From Cruorifilaria tuberocauda (taxonomy: Eukaryota > Nematoda > Chromadorea > Rhabditida > Onchocercidae): 64,000 nucleotides of DNA. Position 1 is the stretch's first letter, and each line of letters opens with the position of its first letter. Under the pieces are notes generated by a model that searched no databases, had not been told where the DNA came from, and saw only the letters and a list, made by a program, of their open reading frames with translations. Location: the NCBI GenBank assembly GCA_013365365.1, contig JABVXU010000220.1, forward strand, positions 1-64,000. Direction: 5' to 3'. The position numbers and the translations under genes were made by a program. This document shows positions 12,986 to 26,000 of this stretch, piece by piece.

Positions 12986-15900
12986 CGGATGATTCAATTC
13001 TATTTCCTCCCACTATTATCAATTTGCATTCACCAAATGATACCTTTAAACTTGGAAGAAGGGAATGATTCTGTTAATTTCAATTAAATCAAAACAAAAT
13101 TGAATGAAAGTAAACCACGTTGAATGATATGATATGATGAGAAATGGAATTATCGTAGAATAATGTTGTGAGCAACTCTGAACCACTTTCCAAACAACAC
13201 AATTTAAAAAAAGAGTAATCCGTAAAAATCTTGTTTATATGTAAAGAAAATTTAGAAACGAATCCGGAAACGGACATTCATTTGTCATGAATCTTAACGT
13301 GATATCACAAACCAGTTTTATTTCATGGGCAAAAAAAATTGCTTCTTTACTTACATTTTAGATAAAAAGTTAATGAATAGTTTTCTATACAAATAATATA
13401 TATCTATTACCCACTAATAAAATAACGATATGATAAGGAAAATTATTTGAGTGATTTAAAAATTGCATCAAAGCATCAAAATCTGTTGAAAAGAGAGACG
13501 AAATATCTATTTAATACTTTATTATCATGTCATGATAAACAAAAAGTTGTTCTTATTTCGTTATGAATTTAAAATTAATTGTTAAAGAAAAAAAAACAAA
13601 ATAATAGGTGATTCAGGAATTGTTGAATTAGGAAAAGTTTTCATTTAGAAAAGAAGTCACAAGAAAGAAGACAATAAATGTAGCAATTCTGAAATTGAAG
13701 ATAATATCATTCCATTGCTAATTATTACATGATTACATTATAAATAATATGTAATGGTTAAATTGTATTGCTAAAAATTTCAGAAATTAGACATTTTGAA
13801 AGTTTCGCAAATCATATTTTTGTAAATTTGATAGTCTTTTTTTATGTTGAGGGCAAATTGATCCATGCATTTAACAATTTATTTTGTTATAAACTGAAAT
13901 AGAAAGAACGAAGATGGAGGGAGTGAGAGAAAGAAAGATTGAATTGAAAATGATGGATTGAAATGGATGAAATTCATTGTGTAATATTTCAGTATTTTCT
14001 TATTGTTCAATAATGGAAGCAGCGAGAGAGCATTTATATACTGAAATCCTGTTTACTTAATTCTTGAAAATTCATTGTGATCAGAGAAGGAATGAAGAGC
14101 TATGACAATTATTCAGCAAATAATTTCATTCTCGAAATTAGAAATACTTTCTTGCGTTGATATTACGCAATTATTCACCTATTTCATTTTATGATGAAAA
14201 ATTCAAAAAATAATGCTATCATTGGTTTTATCCTGCAAGTTAACGTATATGCCAAATCATTTGTTTGATATAAAAGTATCATACAAACATGGCCAAAATC
14301 AAATCGACTGAATCGAAAATGTCGTTATTATAAATGAATAAGCTGAAAATGTTAGCAAAAGACAAACATCGTTTGGAAATTTTCACCTGATTAGTTTTGA
14401 ATATCTTATGGCATCTGTTTACTTAGAATGAAAAACTTCCTTTTCATATCAAATAAGAAATGAATCGAATTTAACTCATCAGAGAGAAAAATTACAAGCG
14501 ATAACAAGAGAAGGAAGTGGGAAAAAGAAGAGAATAACGGAAATAAAGAGTGAAGACGAAGAGAATTAAAATGAAAGAGCTGAATAATGATCATTGTTAT
14601 CAGTTAATTTAATTAACCACAAAGATATATGAAATTCAAAATATTCGTTTGCACTCTCAACATTTTTATAATAGATAAGAAGAACTGGGAGAAGTTAAAA
14701 GTCTTTATTTGTCGCCATTACGAACGATTACATTAACTTTTTCACCAGTCAATCAATCATTTACCGAACTTGGCCTATCAATTCAATCAATTTTGACCAT
14801 TAAGCAAAATTGTCTAAATTATATAATATCTTCATTTTATGACTGATCAATAATTAATTTTCACCAAAATTATATTAAAATGAAGAGAGAGAATTTTTGC
14901 TATTTTAAATAAGCTGTAGCAAAACAAGCTGTAGTAAAGAATTTTAAAAGTGATAATAAGATATCTACAAAAATAGCCAACCAATTTCAAATGGTCAAGT
15001 ATAATAACCATTGAAATTGATTTAAGTGAAGGAAGAGACGAATAGTTCCTGTGAAAATGGAACAATTGACAAGAATAGTTAAAATCTAGGCCGGTAAACC
15101 GATACTTTGTTATTTCAACTTGTTAAAAAGCGGTATGAATAATATGACCAAATCCGCCGATTATAACATCCGGTTTACATTAAATGTAATTAGCATTCAT
15201 CCGATGCTATTTTTCTTTTAATAACGCTGGGAATTCCTCATCATATTCGAAATTCAAAGTATAAAATACATACATTAACCGGAATATTATTTCAACCCGT
15301 ATAATGAATAATAATATCATTATAATTAATGAGTAGGATGAATATTATTAATAATAATGAAATGATGTAAGATTTCTTTGGTACAAATATCAGACTACAG
15401 CAATTTCGCTAATTTTCTGATCGCTGTGTGATGAATAAATGATAAACGTATCTTTCTAAATATATCTTAAATGATAAATATATCTTAAGTGATAAATATA
15501 AATATATAAATGATAAATAATTTACTTTCTGTGATTATTCGTTGAAAATTAATTATTTTAATTTGAAAATCTTTTAGAAAAATTATTTTTATCATTTATC
15601 ATTCTTCGTTTCACTCGTTTTTCATTTCTACATTAATTCAATAAGAAAAAAAAATTAAATATATGTTTAATGATAGATATTGAAATGAAAATTTTTTCAC
15701 ATAACTTTTCATTTCAATGATTCCTAAGAATTCTTCACATTTCATTCTGTCAATTCATTCTTCTATAATTCTAGATATTTCTATAATCACTTTGATTTTC
15801 TTGCTTTCGCTTTTTTGTTCAACCATTCATCGACATTCCCCCGCTCTCCGTTCCCCGCTTTTTCCCATCTCCCCGTCATCTACCATCATATGTGCAGCAA

Positions 15901-17466
15901 AACTGTATTTCGAAAACCTTGTAGTGATATTCTTAATGTGATAGAAACTTCAAAAAAAAGAAAAATCAATTGAACTTTATTTGTTAAGAGTGCTATTAAT
16001 AATAATTTAATTTGTTTGACCTAATTTAGATATATCACAAATTTTCAAATCATTTAATATTCCATTTTAAAATTTTCCCTTTCGACTATGTCATTTTTTT
16101 CTTTTTTTGAAAATATATTTATTTTCTTGAGGGATTAACTATGATTGTAAGAGACAAACTCGACAATAGCTCAAACTAACTATGGAAGACGCAGCTTAAC
16201 AAGACTTTTATAAATTTTATAAATTCAATTCAAATTACTCATATGATTCATTCAGTGGTCGGAAAATATGTATGATTGATGCTAATATATCATTGATTAG
16301 CAGAAATAAAAATGAAGGAAATGGTCGGTCGACATGAATTTCTAATTTCTAATATCCAATTTTTCAGTTTAATAGTATCCCAATTTCGTTCGTTTCCTTT
16401 CTCAAAAATTCCCAAAAAATCTTTGCGTTTCCTATCAGCAGTGTTCCATCCCACTAATAATTCTGGGTAAAATTTTCAAAATTCCTGCCATTTGATAATA
16501 TATTACTGATAATTTGATATTATTTGATGATATTAATAAGATTGCAAGAATACGAAATATAATTACGTTCAAAGGAATAAATAGTTTGCTTAGCATTCTG
16601 ATTACTTCATGAAAAAAAATTTTCTGAACGCATTTGTAAAAAATAAAATTATTCACATAATGAAATTTTCAATAGCTTCTGATTAAACTGAAAGTTCTCT
16701 GGATTAATGTTTTTCATACTCAAATGGATTATTAACTTTTTCCTAACCATTGAACAAATGACACTGATATCCATAGAGCTGATGAGCATTTTTGCACGAA
16801 ATTTACTTTACAATCTAAAATATCTTAATCCTATGAAATTTAGATTCCTTTTAATGAAATCCTAAATTGCACAATTAAGTTGCTGAATTTTTAAAAAAGT
16901 TCCTGCTAAAAGATCCGTAAATATTAAAACGATCCACGATAAAGATAAGCTAAGCCTAATAGTGCAATACGAACTGTAATCTCGCACAATCAATCTGCGA
17001 CGACTCCTTGTTCCTTTCGAATTATATAATTTTTTACAATATCACATACCTGATTGCATAAATCAGCTAGTTGTTGAGATTTCAAAGTTAATGAAGCATA
17101 TCATATCACATCATTAATATCTTATTCACAGCTTGTAAAAAAAGAGAAAGTACAATAACCAATTATAGTACACTTCAGCACACTCCAAAACTTAATCAAC
17201 CGAACAATTAAAAAAGTTGTATCCCTGAACTGCAATACTAGATATTATTTCGAACTGAACTTCAAGTCTAATTTTCTCTCATTATGATTTTCTCCTATTT
17301 CCATAATGTATATCATCACTGATTGATGTATGCACTAACTTTATCAGACATAAAAAACAAACAAACAGACAACCATTTTTTTGCGGGGAGCGCAATGTAA
17401 TGAATCAGATCAGATTTTGCTTAATCAATGTATGTTGTATGGAAGTTTTTAAAAAATTGTAAAAAG

Positions 17467-17517
17467 TCAGTAATAATTAATAACAGAAGAATCAGTAATA
17501 ATTCAATAACAGAAGAA
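17467..17517. repeat. Tandem duplication, about 25 bp x 2
   Basis: Two adjacent copies of a unit starting TCAGTAATAATT and ending ACAGAAGAA differ by one inserted C. It looks like a recent slippage or duplication event. Confidence 0.8.
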
Positions 17518-18803
17518 AGTGAAAATTAGTTTGCAAAAAACTGGAAAAGAGAAAATAAATCCGTACAACACAAGTAAAATTAAGAAAGGCGAAACAATGA
17601 CGAAAAAATTATCCATGAATTCCATATGTTCTCCATTAAAGTAAAATAATGTAAGAACGCGAAGTCCAAATCTGTTAAATGCGAGATTTTCCAAAAATCT
17701 GAACTGTCTAATAAATCAGACAAAATAAATAGGATGCAAAAATGTCGAAACAAACTTAATAAAAAATATGTCAAAGAAGCGTGGCATGTAAATAACTGGA
17801 AATGAACTAATAAATGTAGATTGTCTATATATCTAAGTTGGATTAATAGAAAACCTAACTCTTCAGTAAAATACGCATTTTCTTGTAGTTATACACAATG
17901 CTTTGATCAGTTGCTAAGATAACACGCAAGAAATGAAAATATTAAAAGCACTTTTAACAAGAACGGAAGAACAAAAACAAAGACAAGACATCAGGAAGAT
18001 GAACCGCAATCAAAGTCATACTAATAATATATAGACAAGGCGATAACATCATTTTTTGATATTATTTTTTGTCATGAATTAACGCTTTCGCGCCATAAAA
18101 TATCCAGCAAAATGCTTCCGTAAAAACAAGTTCAGTTCTAGGAAGAAAATATAAAAAGATTCCCAATTATCCAGTAAAGTGTAATAATGAATTCTTATAG
18201 AAATGGGAGTGAAAAGAATCCTTTTCCTTTCGCTATAAAAAACTGATCTTTTCAGATTCCTTTAAAGAAAGCTTTAACGGCCACCAAAATTAAATCAAAA
18301 AGAACGGAGCATTTTTCCCAATAGAAAATGACTGAATAATTATCCATTGAAAACAATACTATCATGATTTGCAGGATATTAATGGACTATACAAAGTCAG
18401 TGATCCTACAAAAGTAGAAAAAGAATAAGAAATTGAATGATGCATAATACTTCCATGCAGCTTCAAGCCTACACTATATATTTCGTCAACAATACACATG
18501 AATTATCAAAGTTGAAACTCCATATATTAAGAAATCAATTTTCAGATTTCAACAATTATAAGTGACTAAAATTCACATGAACAGTAAGAGAATTTCCACA
18601 GTGAAATCCTTCTAGACATTAAAATGGCTATGAAAGATTGATACTAGCACTCTAGCCAGTAAAAGCAGTAACAATATTGCACAGATTGCCAAAATTCAAC
18701 AAATACAGATGAAGTAAGCAACTTTCTAAGTTATCCCTAAATGATAACAAATTCTGGTCACTCAAAATTGAGATAGAATTTTATATTTTTCTGATTTTCG
18801 ACA

Positions 18804-18809
18804 TTTATT
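18804..18809 (-). terminator. Candidate polyadenylation signal of sur-6
   Basis: AATAAA on the minus strand, about 185 nt downstream of the sur-6 stop codon. This spacing is normal for a nematode 3' UTR. Confidence 0.45.
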
Positions 18810-18993
18810 CTATTTTCCATTATTAACAAACAATACTTTGAATGTTCATAATTTTGGACGACTAAATTCAAAAAAAAAAAAAATTCGAATTTCCTGCACC
18901 TCAAATGAATGAGATGAAATAACCCTCACCAAAAAAAATATATTTGAATTTCCCGATACACTGAGAAAAGAACAAAAAATGAATTAATTAATT

Positions 18994-21900
18994 TTACTTA
19001 TCCTGAAAGATATAAAGTCGATTGGTTGCTGCTAATGCAATGATATTTTGTTCAGGATGCCAAGCAGTATGTAGGATTTTTTTAGTAAAATCAAGACTAT
19101 CCGCGCTCACATCTTCGTCTGCTTGTGTCTCTGTTGTTCCAGTAAGGACACGCTTCTTGTTCACACGAGCACCTGACGTTAGCACTCGACGAGTTGGTAA
19201 ACGTGTGTGGGATTTTTCGATATGAGCCTAAAATTTATGCAAATAATAAGATATTATAAAGGAGCGGAAAAACTCTTTCACAGATCTCAGCCAGAAAAAA
19301 CTGCGATTGTCACAATTTACCTCGTAAGTTTTGGCAACATTTGCTTCATCACCTCTTTTGAATGACCGAAAGAAATTGTTATACGATCCAGTTAAGATGT
19401 GGCTGAAAATCAATAATAACGTAAATAAATTGAATATCCTCAAAAATTAAGTAGCAAGAGAAAAATAAACTAATCTGAAATGAGTTATTAATGACCCGAA
19501 TAACCAATTATGTAAAAATTGATTAGCACTAAAAATTTTTTTTGCAAATGTTTATACTTTTCAATTTGGTTTGAAAAAATGGAGAAAACTTAATCCTCTC
19601 GGTAACACTTCACATTAAAAACTCACAGTCAATTCTCAGTATTTAAGCAACATAACCAGTCTTACACCTTTAATCAGCATCCACAAATTTCGTGATCCAA
19701 CGGTAGATATTATAAAATATTCTTTACTCATGTTTTACAAATATTAATTATTAAAATCAAATTGTTCCATTACTCCCTGTATCGATGAAAATTTAGAAAT
19801 ACTTGAAAGACTTTAAAACCATAAATATTTATCATCTTTATTAGTTTATTAAGAATTTTTCATTCGCAATTAAGAAGCTATTTTTATTTTTTGTTTGGCA
19901 TGTTTTTTTGATCTTTTTTTTTTTGGTTCGCTTTCTGCTGTACAGTGAATGGATTTTTGTTTTGGTTTTAATGACTTTTTCTGTGTTGTTTTTAAACTAA
20001 CGTTTTTCATATCACTGAATGTTCCGAAGTTGGAAACGCTCAGTATTTACGATACAAATGATCATATTCCTTAATGGACATAGAAGTGACGACGCAAATA
20101 TTGAATAAATAACGCGTACAAACTTACTTGTCATCTCCGCTCCAATCAACTTCGAATTTATCGAAAATAGAATCATTTTCATATAGTGTGCATAATTTTG
20201 AACGCAAGTAATCATGAACAGGATAAGTTTCTACCGGTCCTGACTCCATATTTATATCCCAGACCTATGAAGAGAAGTTTTATATGATTAGCAAAAGTTG
20301 AGGATGAAAACTTTAATTAACGGACGTAGTTATGAGAAAGATAAAATGCCCACTTTAGCAGTTAAATAATCTCTCGTGAGCAAATATCTCCCGTTGTGAG
20401 AAAATTTCACATCAGACACAGAAGCGATGATTTCTGAGAAGAACGAGCGACTTGCTGGATCTTCCGATTCTTCAAATACTGCAAACATTGTACTGTGATT
20501 ATTTTAACAGTAAAAAAAACCCGAAATTTAGCACGACGATCAAGCATCACCATCAAATTTTTTTATAAATTTGTCATCTTGAAAAATTTAGTCGGAGTTG
20601 ATTGAAATGGTATAAGGTTAATAAGGTTTCTTAGAACACGCATATGAAGGGAAGAAAAAAGAAATTTAATTCTTACATTTAGCATGAATATCGCAAAGTG
20701 CACGATCACGCATGTCGCACAAGCGAATCGACCCTTTGGAAGAACTATATACGAACCAGTGGCACTGAGTTGGATGAAATTCAGCGGCAGTAATCACCTC
20801 TGTTAACTCTTCCATGTTCACTGGCTTAATATCCACTATATCTAAAATGATCATTTATCATCACCAAAATTGTTGTAAGAACATTTTATTCTATTTTTTG
20901 CTATGTCATATATTTATATAAATGTGTAGAAAACTTCCGCAATGAAACTAACTGAAGCTCTCATTGGTAATTTCAAGATGCCATATATTAATTCGCAAAT
21001 CATCAGCTGATAAAAATATTTCCTGAAAAGAATAAATGATTAAAAATGAATGTATCGGGAAGCGACTAAAAAGCAAGAAATAATGAATGAAGAGAAAAAT
21101 ACACACATATATACCTGATCAGAGTTAACACTGATAGAATTGACGTGATAAGTATGAGCATTACCATAAACCCGTCGAGGAGATGCTTCAACTATCAATT
21201 CCATTGGTACTAATCTAGGAAGCTTCAACTGCCCGCTAAAGCCTGTAAATTATTTTATGACAGAATCTCTCTTATAGTAGTGAAAGGGAAAATAGCAACA
21301 CTAAATGTTCCTACAATTCCGATTAAATGGTAACTTATAGATATGATAACCACACTATTCACTTGAAATGTTGGTAGAATAATCGCGTGATAAACTTTTT
21401 AGGCATTAATAAATTAATAAAGTATATGATAAAATAAAAATGGAGCTGAATTTTTACTCGAGTACAAAGTGTCAGTTTATCCGCTATACATTCTAAAAAA
21501 ACTCAAACTCCTTTGTTTATTAATCGGTATACTCACTTCGTTTACCTGCAGTTGTGCCATCAGCATTTCTTGCTAAATTCCAACCACCATCAGCAACTTT
21601 CTTTTCTCTTTCAGAAATTTTCCATAACTTGATTGTTTTATCTGCAAAATATCTAAGTGTTACTAGAACGTGGAAGAAATAAAAATATTAGAACCAAATT
21701 TCCAGTCAAGCTTACATATTTATCCAATAAACTTTCATCATACCATTGGTAGACAGAATAAAGTTAGCAGCATTTTTCCTCTTAAGCCATTTAATTTGAT
21801 TGATCTTCTCCTCTATTTCGAGAGATTTCAAATAATCAAATTCCGGCTCATGAGATTGAAAAGTCGAATAGACGTTGTAGTCGGTTGAACGTTGACCGTT

Positions 21901-22757
21901 TATAAACTTTCCCTATAAAAAAATATAAATATAATAAAATTCAGCTCTCCAGTCATCTATTACATTCACATCAACAAGAATCCCGAGCTACTGAGATAAT
22001 TACAAATAAGACTACAAAAGCGATCCAGCCAGCAGCAGCACTATTCGTCAAGGATGTAATGGAATATATTACTCATGAATTCCCATTAATGAATTTGATG
22101 GAGATCGCAATAGTTGAACCATCCTTCTCAACGAATAAATATGAAATTTTAGAATATAGAAACAGTAGAAACAAACTGAAATCGGTGAGAGCTTACACTT
22201 TGGTCACGTTGAAATATCACAACCCGTCCTCCTTTATCACCCGTTGCTAGGAATTCACCATCGTGGGAAAATTCAACACAGGATATAATATCCGCTAAAA
22301 TTAACTGATTACTTAAAAAAAACTGTTAAGATGTACCACAGCAAACAAAAACAGTACGATAACTAAAACGATATAATCACTTTTTGCAATACCTTCAGAG
22401 AAAAGAATTAAAAAATTCTATTTCAAAATCACAAAACAAAAAAAATCGAAAGCACAAAATAAAAGCAAGATAAATAAATAAAAAGCATCACAAGAAAGAA
22501 AAAAGCGACAGATGAAAACGGATGTTCAAGCATAAATTCGACTTCACGACATCATATGTTCCCAAGACGATATATTGGAAACGATGTCATGAAAAGTCGA
22601 TCACACGCTATAAGATCTCACCGTCGCTTGTAATACCTCCATCAGGCTCGATATTTCCTTTCACTTGAGAAAAATGCCAGTGAATTCCATTTTCCGTAGA
22701 GCCATCATTTTCTGTAACATCCATCGATGTACATGCCTGATGGTCGTCCACATCCAT
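18994..22757 (-). CDS. sur-6: Serine/threonine protein phosphatase 2A 55 kDa regulatory subunit B (B55/PR55)
   Basis: Coding exons: 22757-22622, 22294-22197, 21912-21744, 21641-21537, 21242-21115, 21022-20953, 20841-20677, 20478-20354, 20264-20128, 19402-19321, 19227-18994; 1,449 nt, 482 aa, every junction in phase with GT-AG. Family hallmarks in order: [157 protein letters not shown], and a C-terminus LYIFQDK. B55 is a seven-bladed WD40 propeller that targets the PP2A A/C core to substrates; in C. elegans sur-6 acts in Ras-Raf signalling and early embryogenesis. The protein is slightly longer than human PPP2R2A (447 aa), from a longer N-terminus and an insert of about 15-20 residues before the last blade. 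It lacks the final two residues after QDK found in vertebrates. Start: first in-frame ATG, with an in-frame TAG at the upstream acceptor. Confidence 0.97.
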
Positions 22758-22908
22758 GTTTCCTCTTAGAGTCTTTTTGTCAACGATCTAGAAATGAATT
22801 TAGCAAAAATCTGTTTAGCGGAATAAGTCTTTTTTTTCGATTGGTTTGTCTTTGTAATCGGTTAAAGACAAAAAAATTAGTCCCTTCTTTATTTCTATAT
22901 TATAATAA

Positions 22909-22940
22909 ACTGGAGATATTATATACATTATATCTCCAGT
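22909..22940. repeat. Inverted repeat, 11-bp perfect arms
   Basis: Arms ACTGGAGATAT (22909-22919) and ATATCTCCAGT (22930-22940) flank a 10-nt AT loop. It lies upstream of the first coding exon of sur-6, probably in a 5' intron, and could form a hairpin in DNA or pre-mRNA. Confidence 0.85.
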
Positions 22941-22992
22941 ATGTTATGATATAAAACGACACATTAGCATTCTACATAAAATAGGTACCTAC

Positions 22993-23034
22993 CCCAATAA
23001 TTAGCTAACATTGTCCGTAGTAAAGTCACTTCAC
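22993..23034 (-). other. Possible 5' non-coding exon of sur-6 with a short uORF
   Basis: On the minus strand a 42-nt segment is flanked by an acceptor-like TTTTATAG and a donor GTAGGT. If spliced to the acceptor before 22787 it gives a 5' leader with an 8-codon upstream ORF (MLANYWDR then stop), followed by the main ATG at 22757. This rests on splice consensus only. Confidence 0.3.
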
Positions 23035-26000
23035 CTATAAAACCGAAAAATAGTACTGCTTACCAAAAAGACGAGAGGAAAAAAAGAAAGATGGAAAAAA
23101 CGAAAGTGAGAAGCTCGACAAATCTTTCAAAAAAATTATTTTTTAAGTCACAAAAGATATACACTGCTCGCATAAATACATTTTATAAGCCGAATCAAGC
23201 TACTCAAAAACGAATATTGTGAAAGGAAAGGTCAGATCATATTGATAGAAAGGTCACGTTTGAACATGACCTTCATAAACTCATTACATATCTCAATTTT
23301 ATAATAAAATTTCTTCATTCATTTCAAAAAATTCCTACAAATCTCACGAAAGGATACGCAACAGCTGGCTATCCCGAGAAATTAAAACCCAAAAACATTT
23401 TCGAAAATTTATAATTACAACTGTAAAACGACCGCCCCCTCCTACGATCAACGACTGATTGCGACCAAACCATAAAGTTCATCACTTTTATTTAAACACG
23501 TTACCCTGCAATGCAACACTTCACATCTCAACTAATTTGGTCATCGTACTTTGTTTTTCGTTTTTCCTTGGCTGATCTCAGCTGTTCATTAGTTCACATC
23601 TAGCCGATGCAGACGAGTAAGCTGTCCTAATTTGCAGCTAAATTTCATCTTTCTGTATGAGAAGTGAACTGCAGACTCTAATTTAATTCACCCATTAAAA
23701 ATGATATCATTACGTCATTTATCAAAGCGCAAATTGGGAACATTTGTAATGAGTGCAGGAGGAGAGGTAGTTCTAAAATTTTTGGAGAAAATTATTTCAT
23801 AGAGCTGATATATACTGGGACATTCGCGCTATCTTCTTCTTCCGCATCTTTTTTTTTCCATACTTAAATTTACCAAACTTTAAAGTATCCAGTCGCACTA
23901 TATCAAAACAAAAGTGTCTTTCAGAAAATCTTGCAATCAAAAATCATATCAGTAAGTCATATGAGTAAATCTTTTTCAATAAAAATCTGTAATTTTGACC
24001 AATCTAACATAATCATTTGACATCAGTAGAAAATAGAGGAAAAAGTATCTATATTATCATCTATTTCAGGATATCCGGTTGAGTAAATATACTGCGACAT
24101 ATATATGATAAGATTTAACAAAAAAGTTGAAAAAATTTTACTGAAATTTAATACAATATCTTGCCTGGGAGTGTACATGAAATACTAACTCTATTGATTC
24201 GCCTGAGAATTGCCGGTCCTATCTTCATTCACATTCGTTCGATGATCAATTTCACTTCCACTTAATTTGAGTTAAAATTCTTGACCTGCAAATTCTCATC
24301 AACCGTTACAACGATCAATCGAAAAAAGAACGACCCTTTCAGATATATTTCATCTAACTCCTTACATACACCGAGCCATCAGTCTTCTAACTTCCAATCA
24401 TAATATGGTTAGAAAAAAGAAAGAAATGGCCTATGTATCCTCACCTGGCTCTTTACTGATAATTTTATCCGATCTACATAAGTTTACTTCAATGGCTAAT
24501 TAACGCGGAACTAAAAGGCTGATCGTCCTATTTATGTCTTTATCACTGTGTTCAAACCAGATTAATTACTTTTCTCTTTTTTCAAGAATTCATTCTAATG
24601 AGAACACAAATTCTTACTTGAGTTAAATATGAATTTCGAAAATGAAGAGGAAGGAAAGGTGGTAGATGAAGGAAGTGAGTGTCAAGAGAGGGAAAGTAAA
24701 AAGTGTTGCAAATATGTATCGATCGTGATGACCAGTGGGATGACCAGTAAGCTTGTGAGACTGGAGAATATGGCGTATTCTTTCATTCCTTCCATTTTTA
24801 TGCCATAATCTCTTCCCCCTTCATACTAATAAATCATATCATGACATGCCCCATTGACTCATTGACTTGAAAGAAGTTTGTTAATTGTGATTTTATCAGT
24901 TAAACTTATGCTAAGCTTCCCGTGTTTGTAGAAAATTTTAATATTATAATATAAATTTTAAACAAACTGTAATAGCTATGTAATATTCTAAAGGATTTAA
25001 TTTTTATATTAACAGTAATATTTTATGGCTTTCGAAATAACTTGAATAATTCAGATTTTCTTTCTTTTTGGAATTTTAATGAGAAATCAAATTGTTGATG
25101 GAATTTCTTTAAGCCTGATTCTTTGCTTAAATATGATTAGTAGAATTGTTTTATTTCCTATTAAAGCAACTGAGACAGCAACAGAAATCTATTGGTGGTC
25201 GTTCCAACACAAAAAACAAAATATGAAATTTTTTTGAATTTTATAATTAATGGATTTTTTTTATTATGCCGCAAGATGTTCTGTCACTCGGAACCTCGTT
25301 ACTTCGAGGTGTTAAACGCATTGTTTAAGTGAATGATAATTAATGATATTAGCATCGTTTAATTTGATGTAATTTAATGCTAGAGTTTTATTTTTTATTT
25401 CCTATAGTTGTGAAAAATTATTGAGCAATGAATTGAATATTTAAAACAGAAGCAAGAGAATCAAATTGCTTAGTAAGATTAAATTTAAAAAGTTTAACTT
25501 CAGTCATGAATTCAATCTTTAATTGAACGATCTTCAGTGCATTCTTTTGGTTTTGTAATCATTCCCTCCGAATAATTGAAAATAAACAAACAAATTCAGC
25601 AGTGATATTGTTTACTGATATTGAAAACGCCGATTCAATGAACGCAAGGTGATTTTAAGCTTGATTTCATCACCTGAAACATAAACAATATTTTTCGAAG
25701 AAAACCTTTAGTTCAGTAATTATGAAAATAACTCAAAAAAAGTGACATAGTAATATCCATCAAATGAAAATAGCGGGAAAACTTAGCATATAATTAGAAT
25801 CGATGAAATCTTGCAAAACTTTCTCTGAAAACTTTGCTTAGCAAAAGCAGAAAAGACACTTGTTCTAGATATCGATATGAAATTTGAAATTTGTCAGAAA
25901 AAATAACGAACAAATTTCCTTCCTATCATTCAGCTGTTTAATCTTCTATAATTTCGGGAAAATTTCCTTTTCAGAATCATGAAAACATTTTCGACATGGC

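Larger units (their letters stand above)
12986..18993. other. Intergenic between CCP gene and sur-6
   Basis: About 6 kb without a supported gene. ORFs here are short, low-complexity and rich in Ile, Phe, Lys and Asn, as expected from AT-rich noncoding DNA. It should contain the promoter of the minus-strand CCP gene next to 12985 and the 3' end of sur-6 next to 18993. Short AT repeats (for example 15460-15520) and a tandem duplication at 17467-17517 are present. Confidence 0.6.

Noticed and set aside
23701..23766. Possible first exon (MISLRHLSKRKLGTFVMSAGGE... then GTAGTT) divergent from sur-6
   Set aside because: No downstream exon in phase was found, and the ORF is only 33 codons without splicing.
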